Source: Membranipora membranacea (taxonomy: Eukaryota; Bryozoa; Gymnolaemata; Cheilostomatida; Membraniporidae). From it: 64,000 nt of DNA. The notes beneath the pieces were generated by a model, which searched no databases, was not told the origin of the DNA, and saw nothing but the letters and a program-made list of their open reading frames with translations. Below, in pieces: positions 1 to 11,070 of the stretch; positions within the stretch are counted from its first letter, which is position 1; every line of letters starts with the position of its first letter. The stretch spans positions 9,240,001 to 9,304,000 of the forward strand of contig OU612072.1 of NCBI GenBank assembly GCA_914767715.1, written 5' to 3'. The translations under genes and the position numbers were made by a program.

Positions 1-73
1 CATCCTGACGACTCAATCTTTGCATACTTGTAAGAAAAAGAATATCTCACGGGACATCTCAATGGGAGAAAAG

Positions 74-358
74 TCAAGTCAGGTAGTACAAAGTGCCCAA
101 ACGTTGTGATATTCCGATCAACGACCAGCTATCGGTCGATAACAGAATGCCTCTACAAGAATCCGAGGGGTTTCCATTGAAAGCAGCAAACATCACTATC
201 GGATTGCTCACCCAGTAAGTGAGCGAGACCTGCTTGGAGCCAAATCGCACGCTCATGAATGGAACTATATATATATCATGTGAACAATTAGTTCTATCTG
301 AAGAGATAGCGATAATATCCTTTAGAAAGCATCGCTCATTCCAGTTGAAAGACCCCAT
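74..358 (-). CDS. Unrecognised short open frame, possibly a lone exon
   Basis: A 94-codon open frame with a reasonable start context and a mixed amino-acid composition that is not obviously low complexity (for example VRFGSKQVSLTYW). I do not recognise a family. No partner exon with matching phase was found in the window, and the frame ends in a stop rather than a donor. It could be a single-exon gene, the last exon of a gene lying mostly outside the window, or chance. It lies about 900 bp downstream of the sulfotransferase stop codon on the same strand. Confidence 0.15.
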   Translation of the reverse strand: MGSFNWNERCFLKDIIAISSDRTNCSHDIYIVPFMSVRFGSKQVSLTYWVSNPIVMFAAFNGNPSDSCRGILLSTDSWSLIGISQRLGTLYYLT

Positions 359-741
359 CGGGTAGACTAGTGTGATTATGCTACTGCTGATTGTCGGTTA
401 TGTCGGCAGCATGAAGCTTGGGTTGAGATCATGCACTCTCTTACTGCCACGAGTTGGAATATACCGGTCAAGAGCTTCAGCAAACTCCTCTGCAGCCCCC
501 TCTATAACTCTGATAGCGAGGCAATCCCTCTCTTAAAAAAAGAGAAAGAAACATATTTAAATATAGGTCACCCAATTACAGTCAAATATAAAAAGGGTAG
601 TATTAAGTATGAATAATGATGCCATCAGATTCTTGGTTTAGGACTCTTATTAACACAACCAGATCATCATAAATGCAGTTTTCTACAGCTGCTCTTTACA
701 AGTAAACACATTCAAAACATTCAAGTTCGCCTAGTAAGCCT

Positions 742-859
742 TGATCAAGTTGGGCCCATCGCCTGCATTCGGCGTTGCTCCCCCTCCACTGGTTGATCCG
801 ACAGCCTGACTAGTGGAAGGGAGCACCTGGAATGCAGGCAACCTGGATTAAAATTGATC
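742..859. mobile_element. Palindromic MITE-like hairpin, family 1 (full copy)
   Basis: The two halves form an imperfect hairpin that begins and ends with GATCAA and its complement. The left arm carries GCCTGCATTCGGCGTTGCTCC, and the complement of the right arm reads the same with a few changes. Related arms occur at 2128-2190, 8297-8411, 8988-9058 and 11815-11862, so this is a dispersed family. No coding capacity. Confidence 0.6.
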
Positions 860-1267
860 TAGATTTTATGAGCCAGGCCCTTGCCTTCAGTTTGTTAAAA
901 AAGCTCTCTCAATGGGTCATTTAATTTTACAAATTGGTTCCAAAATAATTCAATTATAAGCTTAAAAACAATCAAACATATTATATTCCATTATGATATG
1001 ATATGACATGAATTATTCCCGTCTTGCGCATCATGACATCGCCATTTAGACAGGGAATAAGTACAACAGCTTGGAGTTATCTACTCAACACAATAGCAAA
1101 CCAAAACCCATCAGCCAATCAAAACAAAAACAAGCACATGTGTCTAATCAGAAATGCACAATTATAGCGTTACTGATACACGAGTAGATAACACCACAGA
1201 GGCAATATCCAAAACAACCAACCATACAGACAAGGCCTCAGCCCAATTGTGGGCCTGAATCCCGAAG

Positions 1268-4200
1268 TCAAGGCAATTGCTGCCTCTGTTGCTGCCACAA
1301 CTCACCTCCAAACTCAAACCGTTCTTCCCATTTGGTTTTCAGCTCAAGCCGTATGTGCTTGTCTTTCTTCAAATCTTTACTGAAGCAAAACTTCTGCACT
1401 TTTTTATTCATCACTCGGAAGGCATCAACCTAAAATAAAAAAAGAGTATCCAAATTTGAATAAATAAATTTGAAAAATAAAAATTTTGTACACATCTCTC
1501 TAGTCTAAGTGCTCAGAAGGCTGAATTGCGAGTTAGTGGCATTACATTATCAATCATCAATCTTTGATGATGTAATACCACTACACCATGCAGACGTCTG
1601 AGCACTTATACTAACTTACTTCTCACTAGAATATACAGGCAACCAGGCAAATGGGTCACCAACAGACATATTTATTGCCCCCCCCCCCCCAACCGACACG
1701 AAACACTCATCTTATGTTATGCAGAAAATGGGGATGTAGCTCAGTGGTAGAGCGCACGCTTCGCATGTGTGAGGCCCCGGGTTCGATCCCCGGCATCTCC
1801 ATGGTTTTATTGTCGACGATGATATGTAACCGTTGCTGCTTGACAAAACTTGACAAGCAGCAAGAGGTTGATTACGCGATGTAAGTTAGTTAAGTCACAA
1901 AGTGCTGGCTGTGACTCCTACAGGCTATACTGCCTTTACCGACGACAATCGGGTTATACCATGACTCAGAAACTAAATCATATTTAATATGATTTAGTTT
2001 CTGAGACATGGTATAACACGATTGTCGTCGATAAAGGCAGTATAGCCATTAGGAGTCACAGCCAGCACTTTGTGAAGTTTGGGGAGTTGATCCAAGCTGT
2101 GTTCGCCTTCCCAAAAATAAAATATCAATTTTAATCCAATTGCCTGCATTCCAATTCCCTTCCAATGGTCACGCAGCGGGGAGAGGACAATAAAAACAAA
2201 CTGCTAGTTAATACATGGTACTTTTGTTTGCGGCATGACCAGTGGATTGGGAGCAACTCCAAATACAGGCATACAGAACAAACTTGCTCTAGGGCCTAGG
2301 CAACAAGCTATAAATTTAATTACCAGAACATTATCAACATCCGCGCCTTTACTAGACATACTAACCTCCTCAAAAAACTCTGGCTCCTGCTCAACTTTCT
2401 GCCAGAATGTTCTGTTAAAATGGTTGTACAACATCCAATCACCCAAGTTGTGCTTTTTGTCAATGAGTTTGGCTTTTTCCTCATCTGTGAAGACTGTATT
2501 ACTGCGATGAGTTGCTTCATTTGCATAGGTATAAAATATATCTACAAACAGATTGAGATTAGAAATGGAAATCTGTGAACAGTCAATATCAGTGTTACCA
2601 CCAAGGTTTTGTATTTTTTTTGCAAAAAATAAGAAACAGTTCTTGATTAATGTAATGGCGTAGCCACTGTGCTATCTAACTTATTCATGTATATCAATGC
2701 CAAGAAAAAAAAGCGATTGAAGCCAAAATCCAAAAAAATTCGGGCAGTGCAACAGAATATTTTGTGTTTATATTTCATACTGCTGTTTAATGTAGTGCAA
2801 TACGCTTATTTGAGAAGACTGGACCATACTGAAATAAGCTATTCTCTGATGATTCCACATACATTTAAATAGTTTACCTGCCATAGACCAGTTCATCGTT
2901 CGTCTTAACAAAACTAGTGACTCATCAAAATGCTCAGTGAACATGACTAGTTTGAATCTCTGATCGACAAAGTCGATATAATCTTTAACAGCTTGAAGGT
3001 TACTACTTTTATAGACATCAAAACCTGCAAAATAATATGACACACAACGTTTAAATCTTGAATCTGGGGTTTTTCAGCCGATTGCCATATTGCATGCATG
3101 CTATATACAGCTATGCACAGCTATGTTAGATTATAATTACTGTAATGTGCACAGTATATCTTCCTCTGTTCTGATCGGAAAGTTTCGGACAACTCCCGAA
3201 TCCACTGATCTGATCAATGCTATCGTAGGAATTGTTGTGCGACCACCATCAAGCTGACGATCTATCATACCATATTTTGAGATAGCTAACAAGGTTACCA
3301 AGCTGTTCATAAGAGAAAACCTTTATTACCAGACAGAGTAAGGATACAACTTTAAATCTAAGGCTATATCCTTACTCTGTGACTTTAAATCTAAGGCTAT
3401 ATCCTTACTCTGCGATTACGAATTACTTTCATAAAAAAAAAAACTCTCTCTTCCTATTTACTGTAAAAAACTTCCTACCCTAGACAAAATTAAGCGCCAG
3501 CTAACATTTAGTCACTGCACTAACTTGCTAAACTAAACTCTGGGGTATTGTGATATATTCGTATCACACATATTCTGTTGTATGTAAATGATTGTTACTA
3601 ACCGAGCCATTGTAGAAATGTGTTATGTACTTGTCTCTGCATACCAGTAACAAAATGTCTCTTCTTATAGAATAATCTCTTATTGTGCAGAACATCTCTG
3701 GGATCACTATGCCTGTCGAAGGGGATTAAATCAGCGCATTAAAACTTATCAATACGACTTATACAGCTTATACGGGTCATCAGCTTTGTAGCCTGACACT
3801 GTATTTTGACTCCCACATTACAAAATATCATAATGAATATTAAAGTGTTATCATAGCCGATGTACCTCATGATGAAAAGCATTATTGATTGGACGGAAGT
3901 TGTCTTCTTGTTATACAGGGAAAGACAATTTGAATAATTCAAAATTTTCATGTACGACTACATTTATTCGGGGAGTTTTTGAATAAATATTGGATTGTCT
4001 GTTTGAAATGTGAAAGTCATTACACCCTAGTCAGTGAACAGAAGTAGGATGATATGAGTAGTAGAAACAGGTTACTATGATGTCCTAGCAATCCCTGAGA
4101 CCTAATCATATAGGACATATGGAGAAACAACATCTTACCTCTATGAAGATCGCATGACAATAACTACAGCAGGGGGTCAATTTAGCCTGGGCAGGCTGTC

Positions 4201-7200
4201 GTGTCGACAGCCTGGGTGAATCCATTTGGTAAGAGTGGACAACGCATAAATGGAATGCAATAGTTGTGAATTCGGAATAAAAAAAGAGTTGTCCGATTTT
4301 ATTTTATTGTGCACAGTATAGAATTGACTAAGTTGATGTCTGTGTATCGATGTCTTTTGAGCACAATGCTGAATTTAGCAAATAAATGTTCTTCACTTCA
4401 GCCAGTCTCTACTAGCTAAGCCTAAGTAAGTAGTAGTTTTACAAACAGTATGACATGCCAAATGAACAGGAAATCACATGTCAAACCAAAGACTACTCCT
4501 TGGTCAAACTTACAAAGATATTTGTGTTATCGAAAATAGACAGATCAGTGTCGTGGCCTTGAAGAGGTCACCATGGATTCACCCTGGCTGTCCCCCCTCC
4601 ACACCCACCCACCCCGACAGCCTGACCAGGCTAGGGACAAAAATTGCTGACAAATCACTTTCACATAGGCCTAGCTGCAGATATTTAAAGATTCTCCGCA
4701 ATCAACTTCATCAAGCACAATGTTGCCTAAAATAATGATTTACCTATAAGTACTCATAAAGTCGACGAAGGAGATAAACCACTTCACAGGATGTCTCAGC
4801 GACGTGATGTACATTGTATCCGGAGGAAAGTTTTTAGTATAAAACTTGTGATTGTATCGAGCGTGCTGCTCCATGACGTGAGGATCACTCCGGTTCGGTC
4901 CGACCTCCCATGATGACCCCGGCTCTAATTCTCTAGTGTTCACTAATGATTCTGAAATTATTTAAATTTCACGTTTTTAATTACAAGTCTTATTGTGTAA
5001 GCTCTTATCTGAGTTTTGCAACAATGAGGCTGTGGTAGTTTAGGCCCCCAAACTCCTCCCCCCTTGGCCCCAGGGGCTGTAGTTAAATGTTATACCGTAC
5101 CACTGAGAAACTTAGACTTGTATCAGCTGAATAAGGATGACTGGATTTCCAACAATGACACGAAAAGGGGAGAACAACCCTTGTTCGGTTGCATTTTCAA
5201 ACATTTGCTATGTCCCCTAAAGCGGGGAGTTTGAGACAAATTGTTTTGTGTCCAAAACTCCTTGATGGAATTTGGTAATTTGGGCATACTGACTAATATT
5301 TTCAAGAATCTTTTGACTGAATTTTTCCCATTTGTCTAAATTAACCTTGTTTTAAGACAAAAGAGAGAAATTCGTTTATTTTACAGACCCCACTGAAGAA
5401 CTAACCTTGTCAGCCGGCCATTGTTTGTTTTGTTGGTCAAATCAAAAAGTGATCGCATGACAAGGCTACTGATTAACTGCATTTACACTGTAGAAGCCTG
5501 AGTACCTGGTATAGTGGACATCATCATATTCAGTCTGTGTCTATATCCAAACGATGAGAATATGTTGGAGAAAGTTGAACTTCCTGTCTTCTCAATTTTC
5601 ACGTACACAAATCTGTTTTTAGGTGTACCACGTTTCCGGAGTGGCGTTAGGGCCTGTTTATGTGAATTTTCAACCGATGAATTCGATGTCGTTGTTTGAT
5701 TTGTGACCTGCATAAGAAAACAAAAAATATCTGAAATATCACTAAGCTTGGGATGCTTGATGGTCGTAATATGATGTTCCAAATGATAATCACAACGACA
5801 GGCTGCACTGAGGTACAAGCACACTGACATCGAAACTATCTCAGATCATGAGACTCAATTTAATGGGACTACCTAACACGTTCTCGTCCCAGGTTGTCAC
5901 ACCAAAATCCTTCTGAAGGTACTTAAGCTAAGCGAATTAATTCCCTCTCTATTGATCAGAGATGTACATACAATAGTATATCACGTAAACAGTGTGGGTA
6001 CAAGCAGGTCGCTGCGCACCGAGTAACCAGGGTTTGGTCGACCCAGTAGTCAGTTGACTGCTGGGAAATTCATACTGAGCATCATGACATGCTGAAAGCT
6101 GGCACCACTTACAAGTTACAACATAAATATATAAATGTCGTCGTATGAATGCCAGTAAAGGGGTTGTCTGCCAGTATCTGTTTTGTCTGGTTTGCATCAA
6201 AACTCCCTAGACAGTCAATCAATGGACTATTCAGTCTCAAATAAACAATTTTCCAACCATCGTTTGCATCAGGAAAGAATCGATGTTTAACTGACATGTA
6301 TGCCTAAATGACATTTAAATCTGGATAATGAGCCATTAGCAAGGTATTAGACACTGAATTGATCACCACAAAAATCAATGTAAAAGCATATTAAAACATC
6401 TCATATGCAGCCATATAACCAAGCAGTATAAATAATATAATGAACATCATTTAACACCGATCAATACAAGAAGCAAATAAGACCATTTGTTTACAAACAA
6501 CAACAAGAAATAAATAATGAGAAGGCTGTGATGGATCTGTTGAGGTGTACTTATAAAAAAGGCTTTCCCCCCCCCCCCCCCGCCAAGGCCTGTGTTTAAT
6601 GTAGGGTGCGTAGGTGTTTTGTGATATAGGTTTTGTGATGTGACGGGTTTATATTCAAATATAATATTGAAATGATATCCCGGGCCAAAAAAAAGAGTTA
6701 TGAACTGCTACAATACCTGCAGATAGACACATTATTTTATTTGTTAGATCTAGCAGCTCATGCTTGCCTTCTAATAATGTCATCGGTTTTAATCAGAATA
6801 ATTAATACAGGGATACAATGAGGCTAAGAATACCTGCTTCCTGAATCATTAGGATATTTGATCGACCATAAAATGATCGCAAAGCTTAATTTCCTGTTTG
6901 TTATTTGTGAGGATTTCCGACCAGGAAAGTTACTAAGACGATGCTCAAGTGGCCAGATGAATTGCTATTATTGACCAATTAATGAGGAAATCAATCTTGA
7001 GTTCATGGAAGTTATGCCATTCCGGGCTTGATGCATGATGAGGGGGGTTGGGTTTTCAGGATTTTCTCCCTTGATCATTTACAAAAACAAATTGTGAGAG
7101 CACTTCAAGGAATTTGACTCATCTCCCTATCCCATTACATCCTCTCTTCTGCTCCATGAAATAATTTTGGAATAACAATTTTATCTCATCCAATAGTGTC

Positions 7201-8785
7201 AAAGTTACTCTGGCAAAATTTGGTTATTCGGAGTTACACTTTCTTACATCATATGATTTGTTCGTAATTATCAAAATAGCTGAAATCCAAGGCTTTCATC
7301 TAACTGTATGTACTCCATTTGTAATTTGAAGACAAAGCATATCAGCGTTCTCAAATTGTAAGGTGGCTTTGGGGCTGAGAAAGAAGATTGTTTGGGTCCG
7401 TCAGATAGCGGGCAAGAGTCTGGGGGGGGGGGGGCTCATACTAGGTTAGCCTATGTGTAATATTCCTACATTCAAACTGTAAGCACAGCCATAGTGTCGA
7501 AGGGCTTACTGTGCCTGCGAAGATGTATGAGGGAGTGCCGCTCCCACCCTTTTGAAAACTTGAGGGAGTTCATAGAACTGAGGGCGTGCCACTCCTATTA
7601 CTCCTTTTTAATCACTCAAGGCTACATCCCTTCACAAACTTCACGTCCTCACTATTATTCTAATATGGCATACGTGGGCTGATGGATTATAGCTTGTTTT
7701 GTCCTATTGACTGTACTATTTACATTTCCCACTCCAGATGATGCAGTTTGAATGGCCTATTAACGGACTGAGAGAGCTTGTTTGGGTCATGTGCAAACAA
7801 CGCACACATATGCAAACATGTGCAGACATATGTACACTAATAGGAGCAGGCGTTGTAAGTTGCAAATTCAGTCACCTTAAATCTGCTGACATATCAAATT
7901 ATGTTTGCTATTTAGCGTCGGATTGACTGAATGTGAGAAGATCTAGGGAATTAAACCCAAAGTGCTGCAGTGACTAGCAAAAACAGGTGGAAGTTCTACC
8001 CTGGCAGTGGCTGATATTTGAACACACACTTTTTCAACGCTATCAGTTACCATTTGCCAATACTACTAGTCATGAAATCCTATAGATTTTCATGACCTGT
8101 AGATTTTCATGACTTGACTAACCTACAGGCTATCATTTGATAGTTTGTCCACTGTCAAACAATAGCCTATAGATTATTGTTTGACAGGGATAAACGTGCT
8201 TCCATGTCAGACCAAGAATACTAAAACTCGAGTATCGCGTAGGAACTTAATAGAAAACTTAGGCCTTATTTGGTAGATTTTATCGGGTGAATTCTAGACC
8301 AAGTTCAGTCCATTTGCGACATTCGGAGTTGCTCCCGGTCCACTAGTCACGCGGCGTGACCAGTGAAAGGGAAAAACTGGAATGCAGGCAATTGGATTTC
8401 ACTTGATTCAGGTACATACCAGTACAGATTAATAGCACATAGTTTAATTTGTCTTACCCCCACCCAAAATGCAACTCAACCCAATCCTAACATGCTATGC
8501 TCATGAACTTTTAATTTGGAATATCTCTGCTATAACAGCAATAACAATAAAATAAACTTACAATAAATTTAACTGATAATAAATTTGACTGACAACAAAT
8601 TTGACTTACGATATAAGTTTCAGCTTGTCGTTTTCCGATGCTGCCCTTGGTCTGCTCATAGTATGAAGATAGGTCACCATTAAGAGTGGCTATATATACA
8701 ACAAGAGCCAAGATTGCCAGGAGGCACAGACGTGTTGGGTGTCTGCATAACGCCCCCGTAATATGGGATATCTTTGTCATAATTG
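1268..8785 (-). CDS. GAL3ST-like: Galactose 3-O-sulfotransferase-like (Gal3ST family), 7 coding exons
   Basis: Predicted Golgi type II enzyme that moves sulfate from PAPS to the 3-OH of galactose on glycans or glycolipids. Coding exons, 5' to 3' on the minus strand: 8780-8610, 5707-5506, 4951-4744, 3712-3603, 3024-2878, 2541-2366, 1429-1268. Every junction keeps phase and the total is 391 aa, close to the family's usual size of about 400-480 aa. Residues about 17-33 form a single membrane anchor near the N-terminus. The PAPS 5'-phosphosulfate loop FVYVKIEKTGSST is at 90-102, the 3'-phosphate region ITSLRHPVKWFISF is at about 173-186, and the family signature EHFDESLVLLRR is at 261-272. FNRTFW near 321 is also typical. 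Several N-glycosylation sites lie in the stem. The ATG exon starts at an acceptor at 8785, so a noncoding exon lies upstream but was not located. The donors of exons 4 and 6 are GTTAGT. The weakest junction is the last, because the exon 6 frame also stays open to a stop at 2204. Substrate and exact ortholog cannot be told. Confidence 0.9.
1505..1611. repeat. Imperfect hairpin, MITE-like, in last intron of the sulfotransferase gene
   Basis: Left arm TAAGTGCTCAGAAGGCTG followed by GTGGCATTACATTATCAA is repeated as reverse complement in the right arm with several substitutions. The arms are about 48 bp with a short loop. It lies between coding exons 7 and 6. Confidence 0.55.
1730..1801 (+). tRNA. 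tRNA-Ala (anticodon CGC)
   Basis: A full 72-nt cloverleaf including the discriminator A. The 7-bp acceptor stem is GGGGATG with CATCTCC. The D arm is GCTC/GAGC. The anticodon stem CACGC/GTGTG closes the loop TTCGCAT, with the anticodon CGC at 1762-1764. The T arm is CCGGG-TTCGATC-CCCGG, so box A and box B are both canonical. There is no intron. It lies on the plus strand inside the last intron of the minus-strand sulfotransferase gene. There is no T-run directly after it, so the terminator is not obvious. It looks functional. Confidence 0.93.
1893..2078. repeat. Long near-perfect palindrome (two arms of about 90 bp)
   Basis: TCACAAAGTGCTGGCTGTGA on the left is mirrored by its reverse complement at the right end, and pairing continues to the centre near 1985 with only a few mismatches. 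The transcript of either strand would fold into one long hairpin. It lies in the last intron of the sulfotransferase gene, next to tRNA-Ala. It could be a MITE-type element or a small-RNA hairpin. Confidence 0.75.
2128..2190. repeat. Family 1 hairpin element, single-arm fragment
   Basis: Contains AATCCAATTGCCTGCATTCC followed by CCCTTCCAATGGTCACG, matching the complement of the right arm of the 742-859 and 8297-8411 copies. The other arm is absent or strongly diverged. Confidence 0.45.
3333..3413. repeat. 33-bp tandem duplication with inverted partner
   Basis: Two direct copies of a unit running from ACTTTAAATCTAAGG to ATATCCTTACTCTG, preceded by the inverted motif AGAGTAAGGATA. The same AGAGTAAGGATATCC motif forms the perfect palindrome at 12496-12529. 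It lies in the intron between sulfotransferase coding exons 5 and 4. Confidence 0.6.
8149..8184. repeat. Short hairpin
   Basis: CTGTCAAACAAT and ATTGTTTGACAG pair across a spacer of about 12 bp. Just upstream are GTCATGAAAATC-type repeats (8071-8122) that also pair with each other. It lies in the large first coding intron of the sulfotransferase gene. Confidence 0.4.
8297..8411. mobile_element. Palindromic MITE-like hairpin, family 1 (second full copy)
   Basis: The left arm has ACATTCGGAGTTGCTCCC and the right arm has CTGGAATGCAGGCAATTGGA, which is the complement of the same arm. The central part ACTAGTCACGCGGCGTGACC is itself nearly palindromic. Layout matches the copy at 742-859. Confidence 0.55.
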
Positions 8786-10300
8786 CTGTAAAAAAGAATA
8801 TGGATAAAAAAGTCGTCAGGATTCAAGTGGATTTCGAATCTACAATGAATGAATAAGAATATTCATGGATCAAGAAAATCTCATATATAATATGTGGTTG
8901 TGAAATTTGCCAAAATAAAGGTTAGTTTTCAATAAGCTAAGTAGCAAAATTCCTCTAGTTGAATACCAGCATAGCAATAGAACAAGCTTGATCCAATTTG
9001 CCTGCTTACAAGTTGCATCCATTCCAATGGACACGTCGCATAACCCGTGGAAGGGAGAAATAACAGATTTCCCTGAAGACAAAAAAAAATCTGCAATGAG
9101 CTACTGCTCTGTGACGGGTTCGGTATTGTTATTTTGACAGCCTCAATTTTGCAAAAGTATGGTCTCAACTGTAAATGATCAAGGGAGATTACTCCGTAAC
9201 CACAACCCATCTAGATTCTAGCATCTAATCTATATTAGTTTAATGTTTGAACTCTGTTCTGGTTTTTGGAAGTAACAATCTCATTATGGACCTTTGATCA
9301 GGCAGGCCGGGCCGTGTTCAATGATGTCATGCCACCCAGATAAAGTTTGAGCAGTTAAACCAACATTTCATAACACATAACTACACATGACAGATCGTGA
9401 GAGGAAAGTCATAAAAGCATTTCTGTTGTGACTAGGCAAAACTTCTATAATGTGGTTTTGAGAGCATGTTTTTTTAGTGACTTCTATCTGTTATTTAAAG
9501 CATATTGATCGGATAATAGCAGTTTTATCCAGAGTAACTTGCAAAGCAATCTAGTACGTGAGACTTAAAAGATATTCAGGATTTGATATTAATCAAACAC
9601 TATTATTTACATAAATTCCAGCATATATAATGGACAAATATTTGATCTCCTTTCATCATTTTAGATTTGCTCATACCAGGCCCACTTTTACACTGGGAGT
9701 GTTGGCAGAGATCAAATCAAAGTTTGCATTCTGCAATCAAATGGCTGGAGGTGAATTGTGACCAATTTCCACCCTCCCTGTGACAATCACCATGTTTCCA
9801 TGTGAATTTTGAGGTCGCCTAGATCGAGTTGTCACTTTTTTCGTCGCCCTACCAAATATAAATTTATTCCCATAGAAATTTCAAAGAAAAACTACCTTTG
9901 CTGGGTGACCCGGGCCACTTTAGACTCAGTTTTTGATGCTAACTGCTCGGTCACACCAGCCCGCTGTAGTTTGCACAGTTCAGCGCAAACTGAACCTTCA
10001 AGCTCAGTATCCCATGACTCGAACAGCCCCGAAAATAGAGTCAGGTCGAACCGTGGAATTCAAGTGATTGCGTCCATGTTGATTCGGAGTTGCTCCCCAT
10101 TTACTAATCCAGTTGCAGCATCAAGATAAAATGGCGTTCATCTTGATCAAAATGAATTTTGAAAGGCGCACCACTCATCGAAAATGATTCAATAGTGTTG
10201 CTTTGCAGTGCTTGTTGTTATCCTTACTTTTTCAAACAATGCGTAAACCATAGAAAGTATTCCCAGGAGAAAATTTTGCCTTTTCAAACCTAATATTTAA
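8786..10300. other. Intergenic or 5' intron sequence of the sulfotransferase gene
   Basis: No coding exon could be supported here. The noncoding first exon and promoter of the sulfotransferase gene should lie in or beyond this stretch on the minus strand but were not found. A diverged family 1 hairpin arm sits at 8988-9058 (GATCCAATTTGCCTGC), and a short match (TTCGGAGTTGCTCCCC) sits near 10083-10098. Confidence 0.4.
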
Positions 10301-10310
10301 ATTTATGGCT

Positions 10311-11070
10311 CGCTAACATTAACTCAACCTCCTTACTCTATATAACCTTTAAACCTAGCTAACTAAGAAAAGCGCTAGTAGCTAACATTAACTTTAAACC
10401 AAGCTAACTAAGAAAAGCGCTAGTAGCTAACATCAACTTTAAACCAAGCTAACTAAGAAAAGCGCAAGTGGCTAACATTAACTTTAAGCCAAGCTAACTA
10501 AGAAAAGCGCTAGTAGCTAACATTAACTTTAAGCCAAGCTAACTAAGAAAAGCGCTAGTAGCTAACATTAACTTTAAACCAAGCTAACTAAGAAAAGCGC
10601 TAGTAGCTAACATCAACTTTAAACCAAGCTAACTAAGAAAAGCGCAAGTAGCTAACATTAACTTTAAACCAAGCTAACTAAGAAAAGCGCTGGTAGCTAA
10701 CATTAACTTTAAGCCAAGCTAACTAAGAAAAGCGCTAGTAGCTAACATTAACTTTAAACCAAGCTAACTAAGAAAAGCGCTAGCAGCTAACATTAACTTT
10801 AAACCAAGCTAACTAAGAAAAGCGCTAGTAGCTAACATTAACTTTAAACCAAGCTAACTAAGAAAAGCGCTAGTAGCTAACATTAACTTTAAACCAAGCT
10901 AACTAAGAAAAGCGCTAGTAGCTAACATTAACTTTAAACCAAGCTAACTAAGAAAAGCGCTAGTAGCTAACATTAACTTTAAACCAAGCTAACTAAGAAA
11001 AGCGCTAGTAGCTAACATTAACTTTAAACCTAGCTAACTAAGAAAAGCGCTAGTAGCTAACATTAACTAG
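10311..11070. repeat. 45-bp satellite array, about 16-17 units
   Basis: The unit contains GCTAACATTAACTTTAAACC followed by AAGCTAACTAAGAAAAGCGC and TAGTA, with a period of exactly 45 bp. The first unit is interrupted by unrelated sequence (about 10324-10350). The outermost units have CCTAGCTAACT where inner ones have CCAAGCTAACT. Shared variants (CATCAAC at 10431 and 10611, GCGCAAG at about 10462 and 10642, TTAAGCC at about 10529 and 10709) lie 180 bp apart, which shows a four-unit higher-order repeat in the left part. There is no open frame of note. Confidence 0.95.

Noticed and set aside
2204-2365. Extension of sulfotransferase exon 6 to the stop at 2204 as the main C-terminus
   Set aside because: The donor at 2366 joined to the exon at 1429-1268 keeps phase and gives a C-terminus more like the family. 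The extension is kept only as a possible isoform.
10311-11070. CRISPR-like array
   Set aside because: Units are contiguous 45-bp tandem copies without unique spacers, and the DNA is eukaryotic.
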